DNA of 64,000 nt from Vagococcus_D sp963518325 (GCF_963518325.1 NZ_CAUQJB010000002.1:248001-312000), one strand, 5' to 3'; positions 44,973 to 53,806 are shown, counted from the first letter of the stretch. Numbers and translations are program-made. Notes: a model not told the origin generated them from the letters alone.

Positions 44973-45464
44973 CTAGGAATCACTCTTTATTTTTTGAGCT
45001 CCCGAAGATTCCAACAATTCCGTAGTTCCTTTAAAACTGATACCATTTTTTATTTCGCTTGAGCTAATAAAAAAACCTTCTACTTCAGCTAACTCACTCC
45101 ACTCCACCTCTTGGTAATCAATCGTGACCGTTTCAACTACCACTTCATTGCTATAGCTGACTCCGTATTCAACACCCGCCACTCCTTTATATAAGGAAGA
45201 ACGTTCAGCCATTTTTAATTTAGCCTCTTTTTCATCTAACACCGCTAAATTATCATAGGTTAAGCGACTAGTAGCAACTTGCTGATAAACTTCATCCCCC
45301 TTAGCTTTAAGTGTCACTTCAGTTTTTATGTCTTCTTCATCTATTAAATAAGTCGCCGATTGTTCCTTGGCACACCCAGCTAAACTTATCATCATCCATA
45401 TCATGCAAATAAAACCAAACATTTTTATATTATTTTTTTCACTCATAATAAGCCATTCACTCAT
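44973..45464 (-). CDS. DUF1307 (YehR-like) lipoprotein
   Basis: A 163-residue predicted lipoprotein: hydrophobic segment with lipobox SLAGC (Cys31), then a small beta-rich domain with the DUF1307 pattern (AKGDEVYQQVATSRLTYDNL). The role of YehR proteins is not known. The start is uncertain: ATG at 45464 has only a weak AAAAGG site, and ATGs at 45446 and 45428 are also in frame; all leave the signal sequence intact. Confidence 0.8.
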   Translation of the reverse strand: MSEWLIMSEKNNIKMFGFICMIWMMISLAGCAKEQSATYLIDEEDIKTEVTLKAKGDEVYQQVATSRLTYDNLAVLDEKEAKLKMAERSSLYKGVAGVEYGVSYSNEVVVETVTIDYQEVEWSELAEVEGFFISSSEIKNGISFKGTTELLESSGAQKIKSDS

Positions 45465-45834
45465 TTTCTATTATTAACCTTTTAAAAAGGCCCCTTTAAT
45501 GATATCACATTATCATTTATAAATACATAGAATTATCATTTTATTCATAAATTAATCATTTTAAGTTTAATAACACTTAATTTGTTAAAAGTGAACGATA
45601 AGTTATCTCGTTTTTCTTTTTAGATAAATTTATTAAATAAATTACACAATCCATTAACACCAGACATGAGCTGATAATCTTGATCCACCCAAATCTTACG
45701 TCTTTGTAAGGATAGCTGAAAAGTGTTTATCTTTAATCTCAGAAGTGATATAACTAATCTATAACACACCAATTAGCTATCGGACATTCAATTTTATTTT
45801 AAAAGAAAGATTTTTAGCTTTACAGGGGGCTTTT
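45465..45834. other. 370-bp AT-rich intergenic stretch
   Basis: It must hold divergent promoters for the DUF1307 lipoprotein and the serine hydrolase. Apart from a TAAGTTTAATAACACTTA partial inverted repeat around 45560-45577 I see no gene, RNA fold or mobile-element trace. Confidence 0.4.
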
Positions 45835-47100
45835 ATGGAAAACAAGCGAAAACAACAAATGAAATTACAACGAAAACGACAACGACGATATATTCGTTTC
45901 TTTTTCTTCTTCGGCCTCCTATTAGGCAGTGTAGCGGTCTTCAGTTTTTATCACTTTTACTACGAACCACAATTAGCTAAAACCACTGAAAAAAAACTCA
46001 CGAAGTATGAACAACAAATCGCTATATTAACCGAACAGAATACAGACTTACAAAAAAAAATTGATTTAAATACCCAACAGCTCCAAGAAGAAGAGAAAAA
46101 AAAACCTCGAATGGTTTTCGGACAAACCAACAAGGGTGACCAATTTCCTGACTTAACAAAACAAATTGAACGTAAAATTAGTGACACAGGTTTTATTGGT
46201 TCAGTTCTCGTCATCAAAAATAATCAGATTGTCTTAGAAAAAGGTTACGGCTATGCCGATAAATCTGAGGAACGATTAAATGATCCCACTACTGAATTTA
46301 TGATTGCCTCTGTCCAAAAAGCTTATACTGCCGTTTTGATTATGACCTTGATTGAAAATGGGTTGCTCACGATGGATACCCCCCTTTCTAATTTTTATCC
46401 AAATATTCCTAACAGCAATCAGATTACAATTAAGTCATTACTAAATATGACCTCTGGACTTCAGATCAAAGGATTCAATTCTCAAAGCGGATCAGAAGAA
46501 GATACAATAAACTACGCCCTTAATAATGCCACGTACTCACCTTTAACAAAATGGAATTATTCACCAGTCAATTACACCTTATTAGCAGGTATTATTCGGC
46601 AACTTTCGGGGCAATCCTATCAGGATTATTTCACTTCCCAAATAATCACTAAATTGAACCTGCAACAGACTGGATTTTATCAAAATTTTTATGCCAATCC
46701 TAAACATGCGGTTTCATCTGACAGTAAAAGCGACCCATACCTTAACCCAATTAAAACAGCAGACAGTACCTTTGCCTCCGAAACAGGCACTGGCAATGCT
46801 TACTCCTCAACAGGAGACATGTTTACCTTTATCCAAGCCTTGCTAGATGGCAAACTGATCACCAAAAATAGTTTAACCGAACTCTGGACCCGTCCAAAAT
46901 TGGCTTTTGACTACACTTACGCTGCTGGTTTTTATCATAATGAACAATCAATAAACGGACATGGTGTTCTTGTTGGATTTGAACCCACCCTCGCGTTCTC
47001 CCCAGATGGTAGCACTGGCATCATAACATTTAGCAACTATATCTACCCTAAGTCAGCGAATGCCAATCTGACAAAAGAAATCTTCAAGTTATTGGCATAA
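45835..47100 (+). CDS. Membrane-anchored serine hydrolase (beta-lactamase/PBP4*-like)
   Basis: A 421-residue extracytoplasmic serine hydrolase. After a basic N-terminus comes a membrane helix (residues 21-38), a short coiled coil (45-85), then the class C beta-lactamase-like domain with SVQK (Ser159-Lys162), Tyr/Asn in YSPVNYTLL as the second motif and HGVLVG as the third. Such proteins cleave or transfer D-Ala peptides or esters on cell-wall polymers; the true substrate is not known. AGGGGG precedes the ATG. Confidence 0.9.
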   Translation: MENKRKQQMKLQRKRQRRYIRFFFFFGLLLGSVAVFSFYHFYYEPQLAKTTEKKLTKYEQQIAILTEQNTDLQKKIDLNTQQLQEEEKKKPRMVFGQTNKGDQFPDLTKQIERKISDTGFIGSVLVIKNNQIVLEKGYGYADKSEERLNDPTTEFMIASVQKAYTAVLIMTLIENGLLTMDTPLSNFYPNIPNSNQITIKSLLNMTSGLQIKGFNSQSGSEEDTINYALNNATYSPLTKWNYSPVNYTLLAGIIRQLSGQSYQDYFTSQIITKLNLQQTGFYQNFYANPKHAVSSDSKSDPYLNPIKTADSTFASETGTGNAYSSTGDMFTFIQALLDGKLITKNSLTELWTRPKLAFDYTYAAGFYHNEQSINGHGVLVGFEPTLAFSPDGSTGIITFSNYIYPKSANANLTKEIFKLLA

Positions 47101-47102
47101 TA

Positions 47103-47140
47103 AAATAAGGCTGCCTTTATAAAGGTTAGCCTTATTTCCT
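47103..47140 (+). terminator. Terminator of the serine hydrolase gene
   Basis: Perfect 10-bp stem (47103-47112 with 47128-47137) ending in ATTTCCTT. Confidence 0.7.
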
Positions 47141-47274
47141 TAGTGACTACTTAAAAGCCCTCACTCTTTTATTAATCATTTCTCGCTTGACTCTTGTGTC
47201 AGAGCTTACACTTTATTAAAGCCCATCACTAATGAACATATGTCTTACTATTTTTCATAAAAAGGAGAACCTTC

Positions 47275-47774
47275 ATGATAATCTATTCAAGTAGCCAAGA
47301 ATTAACAAACAAAATCAGACACAGTTTGCAAAAACTAGTGGCTGATTTTGATACTGTTCCCGAAGCATTAAAAGACAAACGAATAATCGAAGTAGACAGA
47401 ACCCCTCAGAAATATTGTCCTATCAACTCGGTTGGGTCAATTTATTGCTGCAGTGGGAACAAGATGAACAAAATGGATTAGACGTCCCCTCGCCCGACAA
47501 TAAGTGGAATAATCTCGGAGGGTTGTATCAGTCTTTTTATGAGACTGGCCGCTCATCCCTTCTGGAACAAAAAGACCAACTCAAAATAGCCGTAAACAAC
47601 CTATGTGATTGGGTTGAAACTATGCCCACTAAAGACTTATTCGAGTCAGGACAACGAAAGTGGGCAACCACAAACGCTATGTAGCCTGTTTGGAAATGGG
47701 TGCACCTCAATACCGTTGCACCTTTTAAAAGCTTTAGAACTAAAATTTGCAAATGGAAAAAACACCCATTATAA
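47275..47774 (+). pseudogene. ClbS/DfsB-family gene, broken by a frameshift and a nonsense codon
   Basis: The DfsB/ClbS family are small four-helix-bundle proteins of about 165-170 residues. Here it is in pieces. Reading starts well (AAAAAGGAG, ATG 47275), gives YSSSQELTNKIRHSLQKL and ends in EVDRTPQK, where one A is missing near 47410. The next frame resumes with LSYQLGWVNLLLQWEQDEQ and runs to RKWATTNAM, where TAG (47682-47684) stands in place of the family's Trp. The same frame then continues PVWKWVHLNTVAPFKSFRTK to the natural end. All three parts align in order with the family, so the gene is intact apart from two lesions. Confidence 0.88.
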
Positions 47775-47779
47775 AATAA

Positions 47780-47806
47780 CCCCGACAAGCCATATACTTG
47801 TCGGGG
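47780..47806. terminator. Bidirectional terminator
   Basis: Perfect 10-bp stem CCCCGACAAG/CTTGTCGGGG (47780-47789 with 47797-47806) between the pseudogene and the convergent LCP gene. Confidence 0.8.
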
Positions 47807-47841
47807 ATTGTTTTCGTGGCAATAACTTTATCACGAATAGT

Positions 47842-48762
47842 TTATTTTTCCAATTGAGCTTTTAAGATCCCTTGAACTCGGGCTAGTTCTTCTGGCGCAA
47901 TATCTTGATAAGAAACGCCATCACGCATAACACCCTGTCCTTGTAAGGTATCTTGCTTGATATTACCAAAGGCATTCTTATATTTACTTTGTAAATCTAC
48001 CATGTCTTCCCATGATAAGTCAGTCTTCATATTAGAACCAATGGTATCCAAAATTGATTTATAGCCAGTAATGGTTGAGAGACTTAAAGACTTTTTAACA
48101 ATCGCAGTGATAATTTTACGCTGGCGATCCTGACGTCCATAATCGCCTTTCGGATCTTCGTAACGCATCCGTGAATAAGACAAAGCTTCCTCACCATTTA
48201 ATTTAATTGTCCCTAAAGGAAAATCCGTTCCATCTTGGCTAAACTCCAGCGTATTTTCAACATTTATCCCACCAACAGCATCAACAAGCTCTTTAAGCCC
48301 CTTCATGTTGATGGTCACATAATGATCCAACGGAATATCCAAGAGATTCTCAACGGTATCCATGGCCATGTCAACACCACCAAAAGCGTAGGCATGGTTT
48401 ATTTTATCCATCGTGCCATTGCCCACAATTTCCGTGTACGTATCACGAGCAATACTGACAAGGGTCGTTTGATTATTTTTCGGATTAATAGTTGCAACTA
48501 GCATCGTATCAGAACGACCTTGTTCGTCACGCCCTAAGTCCCCTGTATCCAACCCAAGTAATAAGACAGAAAAAGGCTCTCCAGCATCTATACTAACTGG
48601 TTGTTCACGTTTTTCCGATTGTTTCCGCGTTGTCGGTTGATGAATCTCATTTGCTGTTCCCTTAACATCAAAATAGACCTTAGCCGCATAACCACCAATC
48701 CCTATAATAATCACAAGCATAATAGCTAAAATACTCAAAAACACTTTTTTTCCTGTAGACAT
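47842..48762 (-). CDS. LytR-CpsA-Psr (LCP) family cell-wall ligase
   Basis: LCP proteins attach teichoic acids or polysaccharides to peptidoglycan. The 306-residue protein has a short cytoplasmic end, one membrane helix (about 8-28), then the LCP domain: LLLGLDTGDLGRDEQGRSDT (metal/lipid-phosphate site), VSIARDTY, and NGEEALSYSRMRYEDPKGDYGR read in parts near residue 200. GGGGTGA precedes the ATG. Monocistronic. Confidence 0.94.
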   Translation of the reverse strand: MSTGKKVFLSILAIMLVIIIGIGGYAAKVYFDVKGTANEIHQPTTRKQSEKREQPVSIDAGEPFSVLLLGLDTGDLGRDEQGRSDTMLVATINPKNNQTTLVSIARDTYTEIVGNGTMDKINHAYAFGGVDMAMDTVENLLDIPLDHYVTINMKGLKELVDAVGGINVENTLEFSQDGTDFPLGTIKLNGEEALSYSRMRYEDPKGDYGRQDRQRKIITAIVKKSLSLSTITGYKSILDTIGSNMKTDLSWEDMVDLQSKYKNAFGNIKQDTLQGQGVMRDGVSYQDIAPEELARVQGILKAQLEK

Positions 48763-48877
48763 ATGTCACCCCGCACTTTCTCAATACTATGATAATTAAA
48801 CCACAAGCAAAAAAAATAGTAAAGTCTGTTTAGAAGTCTTTACTAAATGTTTAATTCCTACTAAGAAATGAGCACAC

Positions 48878-48914
48878 TAAAAAGGTGTACTGTAAACTAA
48901 CTTACAATACACCT
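48878..48914 (-). terminator. Terminator after the small HicB-like gene
   Basis: A 13-bp stem with one G-T pair (48883-48895 with 48902-48914) and TTTTTAG after it on the minus strand. Confidence 0.7.
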
Positions 48915-48945
48915 CTTATCGTGAATCCAATTCCAGATCACTCAT

Positions 48946-49104
48946 CTATACTGGCTCCTTTTGTCTACTTAATTCTTGAAGCGCCTTTTCAATCGTTGTG
49001 CCATAGCCACAAATTTGTGGATTATCAGGTAAATACACTTTGAACAATTGCGTTTCCAAATCAAGAGACAGCCGGTATTCGCCATATCCATCTCTATATG
49101 TCAT
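48946..49104 (-). CDS. Small protein (52 aa) resembling a HicB-type fold
   Basis: A short but convincing gene: AAGGAGGG ribosome site eight bases before the ATG at 49104, 52 codons, terminator after it. The product has two strand-like stretches then a helix (YRLSLDLETQLFKVYLPDN, then GYGTTIEKALQELS); the Gly-x-Thr-x-x-x-Ala-Leu pattern recalls HicB antitoxins (RNase-H-like fold), but no HicA-like toxin gene is next to it. Just upstream another frame (ending at 49108) reads LANEWLPTGTVVTFEIVEKE without a start, perhaps the tail of a decayed neighbour. The HicB comparison is by eye only. Confidence 0.65.
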   Translation of the reverse strand: MTYRDGYGEYRLSLDLETQLFKVYLPDNPQICGYGTTIEKALQELSRQKEPV

Positions 49105-49339
49105 CTCTTATCCCTCCTTTTCTACTATTTCAAAAGTGACCACCGTTCCTGTCGGCAGCCACTCATTAGCTAGCTACTGGGAATGCTTGGTCTATTAGCC
49201 GTTCAGAAATACATAACTAGCTAATATCTATATATTACCAGTAATTATTGAAGAAAATGTTACTATATCGTTATTGAAAAATGAAATTTTTTTGATGAAA
49301 TATATCTTTTCTCTCTATAATTATGTATTTTTTCGTTAT

Positions 49340-50047
49340 TTAATCTAACTCCAAAACAGCGTACAACAAATAATGATCTGAGACCAGCGATTCCTCGACA
49401 TCCCAGCTGATTAATTTGATATTGCAACTAAAAAAAATATTGTCAATACATCTTGTCCGCATTCCAATATCCCCTCGGTTAAAGGTCTCCCGCCATATTC
49501 CCTCGGCACCATTTACGCCTTTATAACAAGTCTTAATCAAGTCAAACTCCTCTATCCTTTGATCCGTATTAAAATCCCCAACCACAACTTGGTATTCCGT
49601 CTGGTCATTTTTTAATTCAACTAGCAACTCATTGAACTGGCTTTGGCGCAATTGCTGATTTTCAAATGAAAGATGGGTGTTAAAAAAACTGACCCTCTTT
49701 CCTGCCTTTTCAATGATGACATGCTGATACCCCCGTCGTTCCAATTGTCCCAAATCCTTGCGATTCTTAAAATAACCATATGCTTCACTTATAAATGGCC
49801 ATTTTGAAATTATCCCATTTCCATATTGGCCGCCTTCAAATAACAGGTTAGAGTTAAACACCCTGTGCCTAAATGCTTCACTAGCTATTTCATTTAACAT
49901 ATTATAAGGCGTCCGCTTAGTTTGACTATCTACTTCTTGTAGCCCAACAATTTCCAGCTGATGCTCTTCAATACTCTGTCGAATCACTTCTGGTGATGGC
50001 AGCAAACCAGCCGCTACATTATAGCTACCTACTCTCATTATCGTCAT
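49340..50047 (-). CDS. Endonuclease/exonuclease/phosphatase family hydrolase
   Basis: A 235-residue cytoplasmic metal-dependent hydrolase. Motifs in order: GSYNVAAG (Asn), GLQEVDSQT (catalytic Glu), FFNTHLSFEN (His), VVGDFNTD (Asp/Asn) and SDHYLLYAVL (final Asp-His). Related proteins act on DNA, phosphoinositides or phosphodiesters, so the substrate is open. GGGGGC lies about nine bases before the first ATG; a second ATG (50038) is possible. Confidence 0.88.
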   Translation of the reverse strand: MTIMRVGSYNVAAGLLPSPEVIRQSIEEHQLEIVGLQEVDSQTKRTPYNMLNEIASEAFRHRVFNSNLLFEGGQYGNGIISKWPFISEAYGYFKNRKDLGQLERRGYQHVIIEKAGKRVSFFNTHLSFENQQLRQSQFNELLVELKNDQTEYQVVVGDFNTDQRIEEFDLIKTCYKGVNGAEGIWRETFNRGDIGMRTRCIDNIFFSCNIKLISWDVEESLVSDHYLLYAVLELD

Positions 50048-50258
50048 TATTGACGCCCCCTATCGATTGGTATGGTCCGCACATTCATTGATTAGCCGAC
50101 TTACTTTATTGTCTTATTTAGTCTCTCTATCAAATTCGATGTCTTTTCAACCAGACAATTATCTTTTATTCCACTAAACGCGCCAATCCGTAACATATTT
50201 TTAAGCCTCTTCGCTTATTTTCCCCTGGTCTCATTTACTAATTCCGCACTCTTCTAAA

Positions 50259-51026
50259 CTACTGTACAATGCTGTCCTTAATCGCTCTTGCTAAATCACG
50301 AGGATTTTCCCAGGCCATTGAGTGGCCAGCATTTTTTATGTTATCAACTCGAATATTATTATCGCTTAAAACCATTACATCTGGATCATCCAAATTGTAC
50401 TCGCCAAAAATAAATGTTTTTGGGCAATTGAGTGAATACAGAATCTGTCTCCATGATGGGGTTTGTCCCTTAACCGCAGATTGTGAAACTTGATAAGCAG
50501 CTTGCGGTAACCATAGAGAAAAAGAAGAGGCCCACATTTCATTGGAATTAAGTCGGTTTTCTTTAATCATGTCGCTAAACCCTGTAGTCACAAACTTAGT
50601 TTGACTATACGAGGCAATTACTTTTGTTGTGAAGCCGCCTCCGCTGTCTAAGTTGGCTTCAGTAAGGATGAGATGACTAATCTTTTCTTCACATAAACTG
50701 GCTAGGGATAATGCTACTGATCCGCCTAAGCTATGACCAAACAAAATAAATGTCTCTATTCTCAAGTCATTAATAAACTCTAAGAGATAGTGGGCATGCT
50801 CTTGTATGGTGTAATTAAACTCAATCGGTTTATCGCTATAACCTGCACCTAAAAGATCAATTAAAATACATCTATGATTGTGAAGTTCTGGTTGCGAAGC
50901 GACGTCAGGATAATCAAAAGATCCAGCACAGCCTAAGCCATGGATAAATATTATCGGTGTATCCCTACCTGGAAAATCATGATAGCGAATCTTAACATCT
51001 GTCCCATCCAAAATATATTCTTTCAT
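50259..51026 (-). CDS. Alpha/beta-fold hydrolase
   Basis: A 255-residue serine hydrolase: oxyanion region FIHGLGCAG, nucleophile elbow FGHSLGGSVAL (Ser near residue 98), Asp in FGEYNLDDPDV and His in NAGHSMAWENP complete the triad. No signal peptide. AGGAGG-like site upstream of the ATG (TTGGAGG). The substrate is unknown; it shares orientation with the two genes on either side but with gaps over 35 and 200 bases. Confidence 0.9.
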   Translation of the reverse strand: MKEYILDGTDVKIRYHDFPGRDTPIIFIHGLGCAGSFDYPDVASQPELHNHRCILIDLLGAGYSDKPIEFNYTIQEHAHYLLEFINDLRIETFILFGHSLGGSVALSLASLCEEKISHLILTEANLDSGGGFTTKVIASYSQTKFVTTGFSDMIKENRLNSNEMWASSFSLWLPQAAYQVSQSAVKGQTPSWRQILYSLNCPKTFIFGEYNLDDPDVMVLSDNNIRVDNIKNAGHSMAWENPRDLARAIKDSIVQ

Positions 51027-51061
51027 TAATTTATGCCTCCAATGGTCCTCTTAGTTTGCTA

Positions 51062-51325
51062 CTAACACAAACTTTCCCCACTTATTTTTTCATTCCCTCT
51101 TTTAAAATTACCAGTAACTTTCGCTAACAATAGTTGCTCTTCCAAGCTATTACTAGCATCCAATTTCTTTTTAAGTTTCAAAAATTCTTTACCTACGACT
51201 GTTTTCACGTGTTTTCGATGCCAATAAATCATCAGTTTGTTATCTTTGGTCACGCTATAGTCAAAAGGTCTTTCCTCGAAAGATTTTCTTTTATCGACTT
51301 GTCTGTCCATTTTAACTACCATCAC
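51062..51325 (-). CDS. Small conserved-looking hypothetical protein (about 87 aa)
   Basis: A basic protein containing RKSFEERPFDYSVTKDNKL, IYWHRKHVKTVVG and AKVTGNFKRGNEK. I believe closely similar short proteins exist in other Firmicutes, but I cannot name a function. It starts at GTG 51325 or ATG 51322 within the ATGA-like overlap with the stop of the gene upstream, so the pair is translationally coupled. Lys/Arg richness suggests nucleic-acid or ribosome contact (inference only). Confidence 0.7.
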   Translation of the reverse strand: MMVVKMDRQVDKRKSFEERPFDYSVTKDNKLMIYWHRKHVKTVVGKEFLKLKKKLDASNSLEEQLLLAKVTGNFKRGNEKISGESLC

Positions 51326-51555
51326 TCATCATTAAGAGACTTCTCAACCATGGCTTCACCTTTGACTAAGCCAGTTAAAAAATGATACATATCACCATTT
51401 TTCTCTGATTCTGGGAAGTCAATCAAATTGGTGTGAGCATACGCTCTCAATTCTTCTATTGTTACACCAAACTTATCAAACAACAACCCATTTTTAACTT
51501 TTTCTCCAATAAGTTCAATCTCCAGTTGACGAATTCTCTGTTCTAATTTTTCCAT
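51322..51555 (-). CDS. Small hypothetical protein (77 aa)
   Basis: A helical, charged protein starting MEKLEQRIRQLEIELIGEK, a probable coiled coil, followed by an acidic segment. AAAGGAT lies nine bases before the ATG. It overlaps the next gene by four bases, so the two small proteins are probably made together and may interact. No family recognised. Confidence 0.7.
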   Translation of the reverse strand: MEKLEQRIRQLEIELIGEKVKNGLLFDKFGVTIEELRAYAHTNLIDFPESEKNGDMYHFLTGLVKGEAMVEKSLNDE

Positions 51556-51603
51556 ATGATCTTATCCTTTCGTCTAAATACGATCCCTGTATCAAATCAT
51601 TCA

Positions 51604-52476
51604 TTAGATAAATAGTTGCTCTATTTCATCACTAATCCATTCACCGCTTTTTTTCATTTCGTCGAAGACCACCCATGAAGTTTTCATAAAGGTTTTCTCA
51701 GGATTAAAGCTACCATCCGAATTTTGTTTATTTAGAATGATTGCTTTTGCATCTGTTGTCCTGATATCAGACAGGACCTTTTCACTTTTTAATAGAGTTA
51801 ACAATTCGATTAGATTAGTCCGATAAGGATAGGGATAGAACAATTTAGTAATATCTCCCCCTAAAGTTACTGACCGATCCATTGTTTTATAGACTTCGTG
51901 TTCTAAAATATAGGCGATCCCTTCACTCAACTTTTGCTGAATCCGTTCCTCTTGACCATATCGAAACTGAAACTCAGATAGGGCCTTCATTGATTTTGCC
52001 AAGCCATCATAACAAGGCGTCTTGCCAACACAACCAAAACGTTGATATAAATCACACCCATGCCAGTGGCAGACTTCCCCTTTTTTAGTAATCTGGTACC
52101 TCATAATCCAGTTTAGCCCGTGTTCCGCTAATTCCTTTTCTTCAAATCGAATCATAATCAATGTCATCATTGCCTGATGGCAAGCGAGAATGCCATTTTC
52201 TCCATTGGAAAGCGAAAAACCTTCGACCTGTTTAGTCCCTTTAATCAAGTCTGTTAACATGGTTTTAGTCTTTTCTAGTCTAATCGTATATGGGATTTCA
52301 GACAACTCCAGTAACAGAAACTCTAATTTTCTAAGTCCTGTAAACTTATCAATTTGGTAATCTGCCAACAGAAGACTTTCAATAATTTGAGATTCTCTTA
52401 ATAAACTATCGATCTGCTGATCCGATAGTTTTTCGCCCTGTCTAACTTTCTTTTTTAGAATTAACGCTGTATCCAC
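51604..52476 (-). CDS. Hypothetical protein with prenyltransferase/terpene-cyclase-like helices
   Basis: A 290-residue, mostly helical protein. The segments CHWHGCDLYQRFGCVGKTPC (positions about 147-166, four Cys and two His) and NSDGSFNPEKTFMKTSWVVF near the C-terminus recall the alpha-alpha barrel of prenyltransferase beta subunits or squalene-cyclase-like proteins, where such QxxxGxF and Cys/His sites bind zinc. The start is a GTG with GAAGGGGG eight bases upstream; it overlaps the tail of a decayed lipoprotein gene. Its role is unknown. Confidence 0.7.
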   Translation of the reverse strand: MDTALILKKKVRQGEKLSDQQIDSLLRESQIIESLLLADYQIDKFTGLRKLEFLLLELSEIPYTIRLEKTKTMLTDLIKGTKQVEGFSLSNGENGILACHQAMMTLIMIRFEEKELAEHGLNWIMRYQITKKGEVCHWHGCDLYQRFGCVGKTPCYDGLAKSMKALSEFQFRYGQEERIQQKLSEGIAYILEHEVYKTMDRSVTLGGDITKLFYPYPYRTNLIELLTLLKSEKVLSDIRTTDAKAIILNKQNSDGSFNPEKTFMKTSWVVFDEMKKSGEWISDEIEQLFI

Positions 52477-52821
52477 CTTGCCATCCCCCTTCTCTAAAAA
52501 CAGTTAAACAATCCACCAAATCAATGGCACTAATCTTTGGGAAATCATTATTACGACAATCATAAACACCAAGGGCCCCAACATAATAAGCAGACAAATT
52601 ATTATCATAAAACTATTGAGTCATCTCATCAAATTGCGGATCTTACATGGTATTAGCCACATTTATTGAACCTTCTTTAGAATTCAGTGTATCAGTTTTT
52701 TTATCTCTTCTGGTAACTGATCCACAGTCTTATTTACATCGTCAGTATAAGTACAACCAATTAATAACATGCTTATGAAGGTTATTAAGACTATATTGAA
52801 ATAAGACATTTTTCTATTCAC
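52442..52821 (-). pseudogene. Decayed small lipoprotein gene (one frameshift, two stops)
   Basis: AAGGAG, eight bases, then GTG at 52821 opens an obvious lipoprotein: NRKMSYFNIVLITFISMLL then lipobox LIGC (Cys23). In this frame translation stops after 45 codons (52684). If the run of seven A at about 52698-52704 is read as eight, the protein continues TDTLNSKEGSINVANTM, then TAA, DPQFDEMTQ, TAG, FYDNNLSAYYVGALGVYDCR and on to a natural end at 52442. Both stops would be one C-to-T change from Gln codons. The gene may therefore be dead, or only a 45-residue lipoprotein may be made. The parent family is not recognised. Confidence 0.65.
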
Positions 52822-53066
52822 TATACTAACTCCTTATTTTGACTTTGAACGATTATTCAGCATTAAACACATAAGTTTTACTTATTGCAGATTACCGTTT
52901 ACTTAATTATCCCCTAGCCTTTATAAGCTTTCCTAATATTTTTTAAGGTTAGACATAAACCTCAGAAACTCAAAGGATTACTGTCTCCAAGTTAAAAGCT
53001 TACTTGAAAGCAGTTTATTTTGGCTCGATTAGGAGTCCACCTGAGCAGAAAACACCTCAATAACGC

Positions 53067-53588
53067 TTACAATCCAGACCAAATTATACCTTTATTTAAC
53101 TTATTTTTCGGTTTCTCTACTTTCTTAAAATAAAAAGCCAAATCTTCTTGATTACCACTTTTCACTCCCCGATCCACGTCTTTATAAAGCAGCGTATTAA
53201 CCAAATAATATCCATTTTCAATACTAATACTAAATGGCTCACATTCTTTGTCAGGAATCAAATCATCTAGAAACTGGGCTGCCATAGTCAAACACGTATA
53301 ATCAATTAGATGTAGCCAGTTATTAGTCACTTCTATATAATTTTCAGCTTTCTTAAGATAACTTTCAGAATACTCTTCATTGACATAATAAGCAATTGCC
53401 CAATCATCCTCTATTCCTTCTTCTGTCATTTGGTACATCAAGAGATTCCCTAATTGTTGCTGAGCTTTGACATGAGGAATAAGATTTTTAATTAAGTCCC
53501 AATCTTCTTTAATAAAAGATTGATACGTCTCTTTATTGACCAAACACAAAAAATTTGTATCGCCTACATTAAATAATAAATCGCCCAT
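53067..53588 (-). CDS. Hypothetical acidic protein (173 aa)
   Basis: A soluble, acidic, Trp/Tyr-rich protein without signal peptide or membrane helix. AAGGAG stands seven bases before the ATG, so the start is clear. I recognise no motif. Size, acidity and position as an orphan accessory gene are like those of immunity-type proteins, but that is speculation. An 18-bp perfect palindrome (53623-53640) lies 35 bases upstream. Confidence 0.75.
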   Translation of the reverse strand: MGDLLFNVGDTNFLCLVNKETYQSFIKEDWDLIKNLIPHVKAQQQLGNLLMYQMTEEGIEDDWAIAYYVNEEYSESYLKKAENYIEVTNNWLHLIDYTCLTMAAQFLDDLIPDKECEPFSISIENGYYLVNTLLYKDVDRGVKSGNQEDLAFYFKKVEKPKNKLNKGIIWSGL

Positions 53589-53622
53589 AATTACTCTCCT
53601 TATGCCCCATATTTATAGCTAA

Positions 53623-53640
53623 ATCGAGTTTAAACTCGAT
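53623..53640. promoter_or_regulatory. 18-bp perfect palindrome upstream of the hypothetical gene
   Basis: ATCGAGTTTAAACTCGAT, fully self-complementary, 35-52 bases upstream of the 53588 start; a possible operator. No regulator gene adjoins it. Confidence 0.35.
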
Positions 53641-53806
53641 ATTCGTCTTAAAGCCTAAACATTCAGTTCATTTTTATACAAACCACAGCCCAATGAAAGA
53701 TAGTCCTACCTACGTTTATCTATCCTTCAATTAATTCTACTATAGATTTGCTCGTAAACAAAGGACAACAAAACCCTCTATCTTTTAGCGTTTTCCCATA
53801 CTAAAC

